A stretch of 64,000 nucleotides of DNA. Source: Septoria linicola. Taxonomy: Eukaryota > Ascomycota > Dothideomycetes > Mycosphaerellales > Mycosphaerellaceae. A program made the position numbers and the translations under genes. A model generated the notes under the pieces. The model worked only from the letters and a program-made list of their open reading frames with translations, searched no databases and was not told where the DNA came from. The stretch covers positions 2,604,001 to 2,668,000 of the forward strand of contig CP099420.1 in assembly GCA_024114885.1 (NCBI GenBank). Reading direction: 5' to 3'. Positions 1-10,359 of the stretch are shown here, piece by piece (positions within the stretch are counted from its first letter, which is position 1; each line of letters begins with the position of its first letter).

Positions 1-686
1 ACATTCTCGAGGTAGACTGACGGATATTCGGATCGGCGTCCACGGGGGTAGAACTTGATCTGCCAGTCGTAGCCACCAATGTGGACAACTTGTGAATGCA
101 TGACCTCCGCAGAGACTGGCTCTTGTGCTGTGCCATTGAAGGACGGTATCTGCCAGTCGATAGTGGCAGTCTCGACGACCGTTATCTCTGGGTCCTTGAC
201 GTCGGGAAATGTCATTTGATGCCAGTAATCCTCGTCAAGTGCGCTGTGCTCTTCTCGTGCTTCAATGTACTTGAGCTCGTCTTCACATGGCAATTTGTTC
301 TCGGCGGCGTCCTGCTCCAGTGGTTGCCAATTTCGACTGGTCGATGTGTCACTAGCACCATCGTCGCCGCCATCATGATCACCAGTCTCTTGTTCATTGT
401 CATCATCTTCACTGTCTGACTGATCTGAATCTGCTCCACCGGCTTGATCGCCATTCGGCACATCGATATGGTTGTTGGCGCCAGGTGGAGGCGGAACTCC
501 AGCTTCTGCCCACAAATTGGCGAAAGCGTCGTCGTTGACGAGAGGTCCAACTGGATGGGTCGGCGTGGCAAGTTCTGGTGGAAGTGGAAAGCCGTTGTTG
601 ACGGGCGGCGTATTGGTGGAGAGGTGTGGTAGCGGTGGAGGAGGAGACCGGCGTGCGGACACAGGCCCAGAGTGCTGTTGTTCCAT
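1..686 (-). CDS. MATH and UCH domain deubiquitinase, N-terminal part (partial)
   Basis: The frame opens at the ATG at 684-686 and stays open to the left edge, so only about the first 228 residues are present. They comprise a proline-rich first 50 residues, an acidic stretch around residues 85-115, and then a conserved block. That block ends near residue 205 with HIGGYDWQIKFYPRG, which reads as the first strands of a MATH (TRAF-like) domain. Fungal proteins with this N-terminus carry a peptidase C19 ubiquitin hydrolase domain further on and remove ubiquitin from substrates; that catalytic part lies outside the window and is inferred. A longer overlapping frame on the same strand (212-898) has no such homology and is treated as a shadow. 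The family call is from memory of fungal homologues. I am confident of the coding frame and fairly confident of the product. Confidence 0.8.
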   Translation of the reverse strand, partial: MEQQHSGPVSARRSPPPPLPHLSTNTPPVNNGFPLPPELATPTHPVGPLVNDDAFANLWAEAGVPPPPGANNHIDVPNGDQAGGADSDQSDSEDDDNEQETGDHDGGDDGASDTSTSRNWQPLEQDAAENKLPCEDELKYIEAREEHSALDEDYWHQMTFPDVKDPEITVVETATIDWQIPSFNGTAQEPVSAEVMHSQVVHIGGYDWQIKFYPRGRRSEYPSVYLEN

Positions 687-1463
687 CGTGAAGTCGAGGT
701 CGATGCGAGGTGAGTGAAGATCAAGTACTGGTAGTGAGATAGTGAGGTAGTGGTCAGGTAGCTTTGGTGACTGCTTTGCAGTTGTAAACAGTGTTTGAAG
801 TTGGTGGAAGTGGGATGGAAAGAAGTTTGTGGTCTGGTGAAGGCAGAGACGACTGTTTCTCGGATGGCGGGGATCTTTTGACAATTGCTTGCGTACAATA
901 GCAGCCTCGCTCGCAGCTTTCTATTGTCGCAGCTCTCGCAACTGTCACATGCGAGCTGTATGCCGGCAGATCGCGCCTGTTTCGGTTCAGCGTTGATGCT
1001 TTGGCTGGCTGCGCACGACTCGAAGAAACGTGAACTCGAGGTCGGTGTGGAGAATGCGTTTAGCTGCGTTCTTCAAGAGCTCTGTCGCCAACCTTCACTT
1101 GTCAAAGCGGTATAGCACGCAGGCAGCTGTTGCTGATGGATGGTGCTAAAATGTCAGGGTCCCGCTCGGCAAGTGGGGCAAGCTTTATTTTGGCAGAGTC
1201 CGTGTTCGGCTATTCACCATACAATAGGAAAAGGACAATAGTAGAAGAGAAGGCATTTAGAGCACACTGATACATACCTAGCATGAGCCTCAGAGGCGGC
1301 CCCAGGATGAGCCTCGATGACTGTGCTGGCTAGAGCGGCTCTGTCGAGGCGTGACCACGTCAAAGGTGCAGAGACGCTTATGCACGTCGGCCTGGGGCTC
1401 GCGAAAGGGTGCCTTGCTTAAGCGCGATTTGGCGATGGACTTCGAGGCCGATCACTCGTTGCC
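687..1463. other. Intergenic: promoter of MATH/UCH gene and 3' flank of deoxyhypusine synthase
   Basis: This 777-bp stretch separates two minus-strand genes. It should hold the 5' region of the MATH/UCH gene and the 3' flank of the deoxyhypusine synthase gene. The open frames in it are short, overlap on both strands and show no recognisable protein. I see no repeat or RNA gene. Confidence 0.6.
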
Positions 1464-2671
1464 TCACGACGGCCTGCTGGCGGCCTCTTCAATCTTGGCA
1501 AAAGTGGCGGCGACAATAAGAGGAAATGCGATTGTGGCCTCTGCATATACCTGCGAACTGTCAGCGAGAGTGTCAACTTCCGGACTGGACATTTTACCTT
1601 CACGCTGGCTGCATCGGCTTTGATCTTGCCCCAGCTGATGGCTTCGTCCGGCCTGGCTCCGGCATCCGATCCGTCGAACTCCTGACCTGTATTGACATAC
1701 ACAGCACTCTCGGCACCATTTCGCATGAGATTGGCATTGGCGATATGGTGCTTCACAACACCACCTCCGAGAATGATCATGCCGGTGCGCTTGGCGCGGA
1801 CTGCCATTGTGTTTATCTTTCGAATATCTTCCACAATGTCAATCCGAAGCTGTTCCGGTGAGGATTTGAACGTGTGGAAGTAGAGCATATCGCCGAGACT
1901 GCCATCTGTGAGAGCAGGGCAGAAGACTGGAATGTCATTCTTGTACGCCCAATAGTACACTGATCGCTCATCATTGATCTCTTTCCCAAGCCGAGCAATG
2001 ACTTTGCTGGGCGTCCAGTGCAAAGGCTCCTCGGTCTTCTTGGAGTGCTCCTGTTCTTCGAGCATAGTGTTCAAGATGGGCATTACCCAGTCTTCAAAGT
2101 GACAGTAATTATCATTGGGAACCAGCAGATTTCCTATTCGATTCATGCCTTTTGCACGCAATGTGGCTCCGGACTGCTCGAAGGATCCGAGGTATGTGCT
2201 ACCCAGACATTTGATGAAGTCTTCTTCAACGCCGCCAGCAGTGGTCACGATCGCTGAGACATGCTTGTGTTGTACAAGCCATCTTAACGTGTCGCGTAAG
2301 CCGGAAGAAATCAGGTTGGATGTGTAGCCGAGGAAGATGGTCGTCTTCTCGCCAGTCTCTGCATCACGCCAGGTTCGCTATGAGAAGAGTCAACGGATTT
2401 GACAAAATGTAGTGACAAGCGAGGAGTGAGAAGCACTGCATACCATGCCATTGATTATATCGACTGCCTGTCCTATTGACGTGGCTTGGAACCCCACATT
2501 TGCTAGATTTTCAACCAGCTCGGCGGCCGTGATATTGCGATCCGCGAATGCATCAAAATCTAGGCCCTTGACTGGCACAGCGCTCTCTGGAACAGGATCT
2601 GAGGGCTTGAGGACTGCATTAGCAGCACCTGCAGGTGCGTCGCTACGAGAAGCCTCGCCGTTGGAAGCCAT
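1464..2671 (-). CDS. DYS1: Deoxyhypusine synthase
   Basis: The enzyme transfers the aminobutyl group of spermidine, using NAD, to one lysine of eIF5A, the first step of hypusine formation in the cytosol. There are three exons: 2444-2671, 1598-2377 and 1464-1550. The introns are 2378-2443 (66 nt) and 1551-1597 (47 nt). The start MASNGEA is the ATG at 2669-2671, with A at -3; the frame runs a little further upstream. The product is 364 aa, close to the family's usual 360-370. Seen are the block TTIFLGYTSNLISSGLRDTL early on, the NAD-site-like segment TTAGGVEEDFIKCL, and WGKIKADA, whose lysine (residue 327) matches the active-site Lys329 of the human enzyme. The last exon restores the conserved end VYAEATIAFPLIVAATFAK, which an unspliced reading would lose. 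It shares an upstream region with the SANT-domain gene on the other strand. Confidence 0.96.
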
Positions 2672-4047
2672 GATCAAAAGATGTTTTTGTCGTTGCTGGA
2701 ATTCATTTTCAAATTGTCGTCTCAAAAGTCTAGAACCTAAATGAACTAGTTAGCTCGACCCACGATATCGCCAAGGCAATCCATGTACTCATGGGCACGT
2801 GTCAACAGAAACAACCCTTGCGTGCTGCAGCGGTTCGGTCCACGCAATGTGGCGCCCGATTCGTGATGTCTCGCCCTGGTACTGAGGAACACAGTCCGCG
2901 CAGATAATGTTCCTGCCCTTGCAGCTCGACTAGAATCGAGTCTGCGAGTGATGGGTGGACTGCAACAGACGTGGTGCAAAATCAGATTCGGGGACAAGTG
3001 CTTCACACTTCATTACGACATTGCACAGGGCTTTAGAGTTTCTTGATCCTTGCTGCGCCAGTACAGCCCGGTGTCGCTTCCAGGCGGGAGTCTCTCCATC
3101 GTGTGGACGTGCATTTCTGGTGCAGCCCAGCATCGAGAATCATCAGAATACTGAGCACAGTAGCGTGTCTCACATCAAATGACCACGAGATGTCATGGAG
3201 AACAGCAACGTTGCATGACTGGTGCATTCGCGCGATGGTGTTCCTGTATTCTACCCAAAGTACTGGCTACCATTTAATGCCCTGGGTCTGAAACGCTATT
3301 CGGCAGCCGCAAAGAAGCTTGCCCTCAGTCGGTAAGCTAGTGGGGACTGGGATGATGAGCCGGACCTCGTCCAGCGATGAATCTGTTCACCAACACCTCC
3401 AACATCGAACTCGCAATACCTTCTCATTGGATTCAGGACGCGCCAAGTCGACGGTCAGGAGAATCAGCGCACTCTGTTAAGTTTCTTTGCGAGTTTCTGG
3501 CATTTGTTTGGCAGGCGCCAGGCAGATCTTCGACCGGGAGTCTTGGGGACTACCGCGTGCATTACAGGAGCAAAACCAGTCCTCTCGGCGGCGAGAGGCC
3601 TTCAGGCGCGTCATTCATCTTCACTTTGGAGCCATCAGTCTGTCTGGCCTTACTTGCAGTATCCCGAGAATACTGCAACCATTCACCCTCCGTGTGTTCT
3701 TTCGCCTTCAGCTGCTGGCCGTTTTTCTCCACCAGGACACACGCCTGCAGAAGAGTTCAAGCCGGGGCCAGCGATCCGCTACGCTACCCGCGTTTGTGGC
3801 TTGACTCGCCCGAGCGCTTGCGCCTGCACTTCAAGATCGAGTGCATGTTGAACACCAATCTACAAACAACCATATTCTCGCGAAAGGTCGCATGCAACCA
3901 GGTCGGCGTGCCTCAGCATTGCGTGACTCGGTTCGCAGCAGCCATCTTCAACATTAACCACAACCACTGGCCAATGAGGTATTCGACGTGAGTACGCCAA
4001 GATCCGAACACAGCCACGGGAGCTTCGCTCCAAAGACCTCTACCTGA
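2672..4047. promoter_or_regulatory. Divergent intergenic region between deoxyhypusine synthase and the Snt1-like gene
   Basis: A 1.38-kb bidirectional upstream region. The palindrome-like element aactagttag lies at 2744-2753, about 75 bp upstream of the deoxyhypusine synthase start, and related elements occur upstream of myosin V and the reductase gene. A 204-codon open frame at 3377-3991 has no recognisable protein, is overlapped by others and probably represents 5' leader of the Snt1-like gene. No gene is called here. Confidence 0.5.
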
Positions 4048-7000
4048 ATGTCTTACAGAGGAGGCTCAAACTATAGAGGGCCAGCAGACAGATCGCGTTC
4101 ACCGGCGCGATTCGGAGACCGACGAGGATCAAGCGCAAATGTATTTGATGCTCGACATGCTGGATCCAATGTGATGCGAAATGGATCCGACGCGCCACGC
4201 GGGCCTAGATCGCAATTTGATGGTCCTCCACGAGGCCCTCCATCTGTCGGGCAACAATCTGGGAGCATTGCTAGACCTTCACTCCGCGATGCACCGCCTC
4301 TGGGAAGTGGAGCACGGCCTTTCAGAGAGCGTGATTACCCAGAACGAAGAGAGCGATCGCCGCCACCACGCGAACGCTCTCCGCCAAGGAAATTCAACGA
4401 ACAAAGGGAATTTCCGTTACGCGATATCGATGTTCGAAGCGCACGTAGGTCTTCTCGAGACGGACCACCATCGGCAGGATCAACATACTCGGACAATGTG
4501 CCCTTTTCAAGCTCCTCCTACAGAGGTGGAGGTGGCTTTAGAGGCCGCGGACGTGGTGACTTTGAGTTTCGCGGTGGTGGTCGAGGCGGCCGCAGAGTAG
4601 GGGACGAACGTGGCGGTGATCTATTCCCAGCTCGCAGAGAGCGTAGTCCGCCATCGCGATTTGGTCGTGACTTGTCCCGAGACGGCAGAGAGCCTGACCG
4701 GAGAGATGACAGAAGGTTCGAGCGCAGGGACGATGAAAGAAGACCAGAGTGGGCTGACAGAGAGAGAGAACGGGAGCGGGGAGAGATGGATCGAGTCCGG
4801 AGAGAGCCTCCTCCTGCTAGGTTGGAGAGTCGGATGTCTAGTGACATTGTGCCCAATGCGAACGCAACCTACTCGGCCACTGCAGCACCACCGATCAACC
4901 CGGAACGATTGGCCATCATCGAAAGCTCCGGCGTCGACACTGGATTGCGGCGTCCCTCAGCGGCAACTCCAATGCCAGCCCCGACTTCGCGACGTGAGCC
5001 ACCTCCACCAGAGCAGCCGGCATATCTCAATGGGCGTGCCGATGCAGCAGCACAACGCTATGGCTCGCGGGGTTCCTCGCCCCCGACTCAAGCTCCACCT
5101 GTGCCTGCGTTTAGCTTCTCTGTTGCGCCAATGTCTGCCGGCACCCAAGCTGCACAGGTCCCAAAAGCCATAGCAGAAGTTCGTCCTACAGCCCTCCAGG
5201 ATGTTTCACCCAACGCAGAGTCCGCTCAAGCCACAGCAGAAGAACGACCGGCCCCGCCTATGCATGCGCCTACTGCACCCAAAGCTGCTCCTGTTGCGCC
5301 CAAAGCGCACCATCCTAGCCCGCCTCCAACGGCTCCTCGAGCGCCTCGTGCCCTTGAGATTGATGCCATCATTCCTCCTAGCAACAGATTGCATGGGGTG
5401 CGATCTCTAGAGAACATGCCTCCACAGAGTCGTCCTGATACACATCAGTCACACCCCACTGCTTCTGTGCCAACCTCTCCTGGCACGACACGGCATGCCA
5501 TGCCCAATCTTGGACACCCCGTATCGTCTCTGCCACCACAAGCACCACGATTCGACATTGCCGCTCCGACTGGGCCCAAAGCAGTTCGTGCCCCTATGGG
5601 TCAAGCTTCAGTCTCGCCCAGGCCTCCCTTTACCTCCCCTCGATCAGACATCGGTGCATTCCAGCCTACGGCACTGCCTCAGCGAACTGGCACACCGCCA
5701 CCTATGGCGCCATCAGGACCTCGCCGTCAGTCTTTCAGCGTGTCGCCTAAGGTAGCAGCTTCAAGCGTCCCCACTGCGCCCAAGGCCGCGCGAGGCGTTG
5801 CGCCTATGATGCCGCGAATGGCCCAAGGTCAAGGGTCAATGCCTGTGATGAATCGGCCGACCGAGCGACCTCCGTTCGCACCGTCTGGGCCAAGAAGTCA
5901 GCTGCAATGGAATCAATGGCGGCGTGCTCCACCCACCGGCCCTTCTACCTATGGCGATAAGCTGAATATTGCTATACCCGCAAAGCGTGACTCGAATGGC
6001 GACGAAAAGGACAAGCAGGAGCAGAGTTGTTTAGACAACCAGTTCCAGCTAACCTCAAGACACATCAATCGTGATGAACACGAAAGGGAACTCCCTGAGT
6101 CAGAAATCAAACCGACGTCGGCGCAGGAGGACCGCATGAGCATTGACCAGCCTGCGAAACGGAAATCGTCGCTGTCTCATAGTCAGACCACTACACGAGC
6201 TTCATTTTTCGGCGGCACTCTGCCGCGGTCAGAGGAGAACATCATTGATACGAGCGATGAAGAGGACGACGAGCTCGATGAGGATGAGGATGCGACTCTG
6301 CTCGAAGCAAAGCATGCGCGAAGGGAGAGAGAGCTCCGCGCCAAGCTACAAGATCTGAGCGCAGCCAAGTTCCGTGCGACGTCTCCTCTGGAGTCGATAG
6401 CGAGATTGGGTCGGCTTTCTGTACGTGACCTGGAGCGCGTTGGCGAACAACACAAACGAGATCGTATGGACGTCGATGATGTTGGTACTGCAGCGGCTCA
6501 GACGGATATGCCTCCCACCACGCACTCATCCGGCAGTGAAGAAGGGCCGGAGGTTGCGACTCCTCGGGCAGCCGTTGACGTCGACGTCGCTATCAAGGAT
6601 GCTGAGGACGAAGAACACACAGTTCGCGTACCACGTAGACACAGCCCAGAGCCAGTCTCCCTACCGTATCTGCTGAAAGGCAATGAGATCGTGTCGCTGC
6701 AAGAGTCGGGCGTATTCCAGGACACACTGCAAGAGATCGAAGACGAAGACGCTGAGTTCGAAGCCGTCCTCGGGGACGAAATTCAGTTTGAGCGAGAAAG
6801 TAAGGACGACGCTGCGATTGCATTTGCCGAAGCGTACTTGCTGTGGCGGCAAGAGTACGAAGAGCTCGAGAAAGTGCGTGAGGAGCAAGAAAAGCTCGAG
6901 CGTCAGCTCTCAACCGAGCCAGGCCCTGTTCTTGACATCCCAATGATGCCTCCAATGAATCCGATCCTCGAAGGTAGGAGGTTACATAAGAACAGCAGCG

Positions 7001-10000
7001 AATATGAGATCGAGCGGGTGATCAGAGAGTCGGAGGAAACCGCCCGGATCGAGCAAGAGAAGATGGATCGTGCTGCCAAGAAAGACCAGGCTGATATGGA
7101 GAAGGAGGCGAGGCTCCCGGACCAAGAGACGGAGGAGGAGTTCGCTCTGGACTCGTTCGTGAATACGAACAGACTACGAGATCCGGCCAAACTGCTCCGA
7201 GTATTTTCATATGAGCCTCCTCCGGACACATTCACTGAGCGCGAACAAGACATTTTCATCGCGGCATTTAAGGAGTCGCCGAAGAAATGGGGAGAAATTG
7301 CGTCCCTGCTCGAGGGTCGTACTTACAAGGATTGCATTCACCACTACTATGCCAACAAGTGGGATGGAAGATTCAGAGACAATCGAACCAAGCGATTCAA
7401 GGGTGGGCGTGGTGGCAAGAGAGGCGGCAAGACTACAAGACCGTCTCGAGGCACTGCAGCCATGGCTGACTTGAATCGAGGCGAGGACGTGACTCAAGCC
7501 AATGATACTAGCACTGGCAGGCCTAAGAGGGCTGCCGCTCCTACTACCTTTGGCGAGAAAGAGGTCGAGGCCAAGAGTTTGCTGGCGAACCCATCTCCTG
7601 CTAAGAAAGCTGGACCGGGATCGAAGCAGGAAGGCAATGGAGAGGAGAAGCCGGCTAAGAAGCAACGTCGTGCTGCCGGTGAAGGCAAGCCCGGGAGAAA
7701 GGGCAAATCACAACTGGCCACCTTGGCCGCCGCAGCTCCTGGACAGTCACCTCACAAGCAGCAGCCACCACAACCCAAAGAAGAGTTCATGAGGATCGGT
7801 GGACCCAGTCTAGATGATGCTAGTCTGCTGGCACATCTCCAAAGTGGGCGTCCTCATGGCATGCAGCACGACGGACATCTGATTTTCAATCAAGAAGGCA
7901 TGCATCCACACATGATTCCTGATGAAGGCGATCTCGGCAGAGCTCCGATACAATCTGCGAAGCAGAGTGCGTCCAGCTATTGGTCTGTGCCAGAACAGAC
8001 GGACTTTGCTAAATACATTGCGCACTTTGGAACCGATTTTGCTGCTATCGCAAATCACATGGGAACGAAGACGCAGACAATGATCAAGAACCACTACCAG
8101 CGCCAAGTTGACGGAGGCCGCAGCGATCTCGCGGAGCAGGCAGACGTAGCTGACCAGCGGAGAGCACGTGGCGAAGACATGGGCCCGCCACCCACGCCAA
8201 CGCCCATCACCAAGAGAAAGTACGATAATCCTTCTGGCAATACGCCGCGAGCATTGGCTCCGCAGACAGACCCCATGGATATCGATGAGCCCGCATCGCT
8301 CGCTCGCCCAGCCATGATGCAAGCTTCTCCGCCACAGCTCCAGACCAAGCCGCGTTACACAGGCTCGGCACATGGAACGCCCGTTCAGAGTCACCGAGCT
8401 GTTCCAAGTCCGTTACCTCCTGTGTCCACACCAGCAGCCTCATTGACGTCAGCTCTGCCCATAGGTCGAGCAGGCCTCCAGCATCCCCTTGGCTCTCGCT
8501 TTGGTCTACTCGCGGAGAATCGACCAGAGGCGCGCCCCAACATGCAGCCCACTTCGATGTTCCGACCAGGTCCAGAGCCGACACCTGTGCCTCCCCGGAG
8601 TCAGCCACCTCCTGCACACCTTACTCGCACCCTTTCGGGTGCGCCACATCCTGAGTTCTTACGGAATATGGAGCAGAATTTGGAGGCCGAACGAAGCAGG
8701 GCATTGCAGCTGCAAGCTCAAAACGAACACGAAGCGCGCATGGAGCACGTGCAACCACGTCAGCATCCGGGCATACCACACACGCATGGATCGCCTTTGA
8801 ACATGCATTTGCCTGTTAGTGCATCTGCAATGCCGTCGCAAGAGCGACGACGAGAGTATGAGGAGCGTGTGGGCACTCCTTCGCGAGGAGGCTTCCCTGC
8901 GGGCATCAGTAGCAGGCCGAATCTTGTCAACCCCAATCCATCCGCTGGGTCGGGTCCGCAATTTGGTATGTCAGCAATGGCCGCTCTGAGCCGACCGCCC
9001 TATAATCCCTCGTCTGGCAAGCTCGAGTCTGTCCGGCCGGGCTCTGCAAGTATTCCGACTGCAGCACAGCAGCCGCCTGTTTCCGCGCATACACCTACGC
9101 CCGGTCAGGCTCCGACTCCGGCACCCGAGCCACCAAAGAAGTCCAACCTCATGTCGATTCTTAACTCGGAGCCGGAGGAGGTTAAGCCTTCAAAGCGGGA
9201 CAGCTTACCATCTGCTAGCACTACACGAGTCGCATCGCCTGCGCCGCCTTTCAGTTCTGCTGCTACTCCACAGCCCATATCAAACATGCCAACGCCAAGG
9301 AGAGAGACATTTGGACAATCTGCAGCACCACATACACAATTCCACCGAGGCCCTTTTGGTCAGTCTATGTCAACACCAGGCCAAACACCTGCTGTGCTTA
9401 AGCAGGAAACACCGAGCACGAGCGCGTCAGCAATGGCGCAAGCGCCCAAGCAAGAATGGCACCCTCGAATGTCACAAGGCTCTCAGCCCAGCCCGCCAGC
9501 GCCTGCTCCTCTCGACCGCGATCCCAGAGACATTCGATCGGGTTATCCATTTCCTCCACACAGAGCCATGTTCTCGAACTTCAATCCACCGAGTCGCGCA
9601 AACCCCTCTCCGCCACCAAACATGCTCGGCCACTCACGAACACCTTCACTCACCCAAGGGGGTCAGCCGCAGCGGGAACAGCAGCGTTCGGTTCTCGGAG
9701 CTGGTCCTCCGACTACACAAGCATCGCTGCACGCCAATGCCTATTCGCGACCAGAACAATCGACGCCTTTCTCTCAGGCGCCACCTCAAGCGGCCAATCG
9801 TGCACATCACTCCCACAATACTTCCATCACTCAGACACCTTCGATTCTGGATCGCTACGGTAACCAGACTTACATGCCCCACCGTGATGATGAAGCCAGG
9901 GCCTACCAACAGCAGCAACAGCGTCTTGCGGACCAGGAAAGAGCAAATGCAATACAGCGCGAGCGCGAAGCTTATCATCGGGCTGAAGCTGAACAGCATG

Positions 10001-10359
10001 AGCTTCGACAGCGAGACGTGTACTCACAGCGAAACTCACAGCTACACCATCAGCCTTTGCAATCATTTGGTGGAGGCCCATTCGGTGGTGCGCGACAATC
10101 ACTGGGCGGCATGAGCATGCGAGAACTGTCAGCTCGGGAAGCTGAAGCTGCCATGCAGGATCAGCAGCATCGAGAGCGTCTAGAGCACGAGCGCAGGCGA
10201 CTTGGCGAACAGGCGCCGCCCTTTGGGCGAGACCGTGAAGCACCAGTGGATCGGTATGGACCAAGGCCGCTAGACGAACGACAAGCACCTCTCTTCAGGA
10301 GGCAGACGCCGCAGAGCGGTGGATACGGGTTTCCGCCGCCGTCTTCGAATAGACGATAG
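4048..10359 (+). CDS. SNT1: SANT/Myb-domain corepressor, Snt1 (Set3 complex) type
   Basis: A single exon encodes 2103 residues. The N-terminus is Arg/Ser/Gly rich with RGG-like repeats (residues 1-270), followed by a long Pro/Ala-rich disordered part. An acidic DEEDDELDEDED patch lies near residue 735 and a charged helical region covers about 890-1040. The first SANT/Myb domain is at about 1061-1110 (start TFTEREQDIFIAAFK, then KWGEIASLLEGRT and a His-Tyr-Tyr pair). A second SANT-like repeat is at about 1311-1355 (SVPEQTDFAKYIAHFGTDF). The rest is Pro/Gln/Ser rich with a Gln/Arg coiled stretch near the end. This two-SANT layout matches fungal homologues of NCoR/SMRT, the scaffold of the Set3 histone deacetylase complex in the nucleus. 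The start MSYRGGSNYRG is the first ATG of the frame and resembles related proteins. Partner identity is inferred from family knowledge. Confidence 0.85.
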   Translation: MSYRGGSNYRGPADRSRSPARFGDRRGSSANVFDARHAGSNVMRNGSDAPRGPRSQFDGPPRGPPSVGQQSGSIARPSLRDAPPLGSGARPFRERDYPERRERSPPPRERSPPRKFNEQREFPLRDIDVRSARRSSRDGPPSAGSTYSDNVPFSSSSYRGGGGFRGRGRGDFEFRGGGRGGRRVGDERGGDLFPARRERSPPSRFGRDLSRDGREPDRRDDRRFERRDDERRPEWADRERERERGEMDRVRREPPPARLESRMSSDIVPNANATYSATAAPPINPERLAIIESSGVDTGLRRPSAATPMPAPTSRREPPPPEQPAYLNGRADAAAQRYGSRGSSPPTQAPPVPAFSFSVAPMSAGTQAAQVPKAIAEVRPTALQDVSPNAESAQATAEERPAPPMHAPTAPKAAPVAPKAHHPSPPPTAPRAPRALEIDAIIPPSNRLHGVRSLENMPPQSRPDTHQSHPTASVPTSPGTTRHAMPNLGHPVSSLPPQAPRFDIAAPTGPKAVRAPMGQASVSPRPPFTSPRSDIGAFQPTALPQRTGTPPPMAPSGPRRQSFSVSPKVAASSVPTAPKAARGVAPMMPRMAQGQGSMPVMNRPTERPPFAPSGPRSQLQWNQWRRAPPTGPSTYGDKLNIAIPAKRDSNGDEKDKQEQSCLDNQFQLTSRHINRDEHERELPESEIKPTSAQEDRMSIDQPAKRKSSLSHSQTTTRASFFGGTLPRSEENIIDTSDEEDDELDEDEDATLLEAKHARRERELRAKLQDLSAAKFRATSPLESIARLGRLSVRDLERVGEQHKRDRMDVDDVGTAAAQTDMPPTTHSSGSEEGPEVATPRAAVDVDVAIKDAEDEEHTVRVPRRHSPEPVSLPYLLKGNEIVSLQESGVFQDTLQEIEDEDAEFEAVLGDEIQFERESKDDAAIAFAEAYLLWRQEYEELEKVREEQEKLERQLSTEPGPVLDIPMMPPMNPILEGRRLHKNSSEYEIERVIRESEETARIEQEKMDRAAKKDQADMEKEARLPDQETEEEFALDSFVNTNRLRDPAKLLRVFSYEPPPDTFTEREQDIFIAAFKESPKKWGEIASLLEGRTYKDCIHHYYANKWDGRFRDNRTKRFKGGRGGKRGGKTTRPSRGTAAMADLNRGEDVTQANDTSTGRPKRAAAPTTFGEKEVEAKSLLANPSPAKKAGPGSKQEGNGEEKPAKKQRRAAGEGKPGRKGKSQLATLAAAAPGQSPHKQQPPQPKEEFMRIGGPSLDDASLLAHLQSGRPHGMQHDGHLIFNQEGMHPHMIPDEGDLGRAPIQSAKQSASSYWSVPEQTDFAKYIAHFGTDFAAIANHMGTKTQTMIKNHYQRQVDGGRSDLAEQADVADQRRARGEDMGPPPTPTPITKRKYDNPSGNTPRALAPQTDPMDIDEPASLARPAMMQASPPQLQTKPRYTGSAHGTPVQSHRAVPSPLPPVSTPAASLTSALPIGRAGLQHPLGSRFGLLAENRPEARPNMQPTSMFRPGPEPTPVPPRSQPPPAHLTRTLSGAPHPEFLRNMEQNLEAERSRALQLQAQNEHEARMEHVQPRQHPGIPHTHGSPLNMHLPVSASAMPSQERRREYEERVGTPSRGGFPAGISSRPNLVNPNPSAGSGPQFGMSAMAALSRPPYNPSSGKLESVRPGSASIPTAAQQPPVSAHTPTPGQAPTPAPEPPKKSNLMSILNSEPEEVKPSKRDSLPSASTTRVASPAPPFSSAATPQPISNMPTPRRETFGQSAAPHTQFHRGPFGQSMSTPGQTPAVLKQETPSTSASAMAQAPKQEWHPRMSQGSQPSPPAPAPLDRDPRDIRSGYPFPPHRAMFSNFNPPSRANPSPPPNMLGHSRTPSLTQGGQPQREQQRSVLGAGPPTTQASLHANAYSRPEQSTPFSQAPPQAANRAHHSHNTSITQTPSILDRYGNQTYMPHRDDEARAYQQQQQRLADQERANAIQREREAYHRAEAEQHELRQRDVYSQRNSQLHHQPLQSFGGGPFGGARQSLGGMSMRELSAREAEAAMQDQQHRERLEHERRRLGEQAPPFGRDREAPVDRYGPRPLDERQAPLFRRQTPQSGGYGFPPPSSNRR

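Noticed and set aside
212..898. A 228-codon minus-strand frame overlapping the start of the MATH/UCH gene
   Set aside because: The neighbouring frame from 686 to the edge has the MATH-type sequence HIGGYDWQIKFYPRG. The longer frame has random-looking Thr/His/Ser-rich composition.
3377..3991. A 204-codon plus-strand frame upstream of the Snt1-like gene
   Set aside because: No recognisable domain, other frames are open over the same bases, and it fits a long 5' leader.
4048..10359. Many frames of 60-270 codons on both strands inside the Snt1-like gene
   Set aside because: They are shadows of a long, compositionally biased exon with two recognisable SANT domains.
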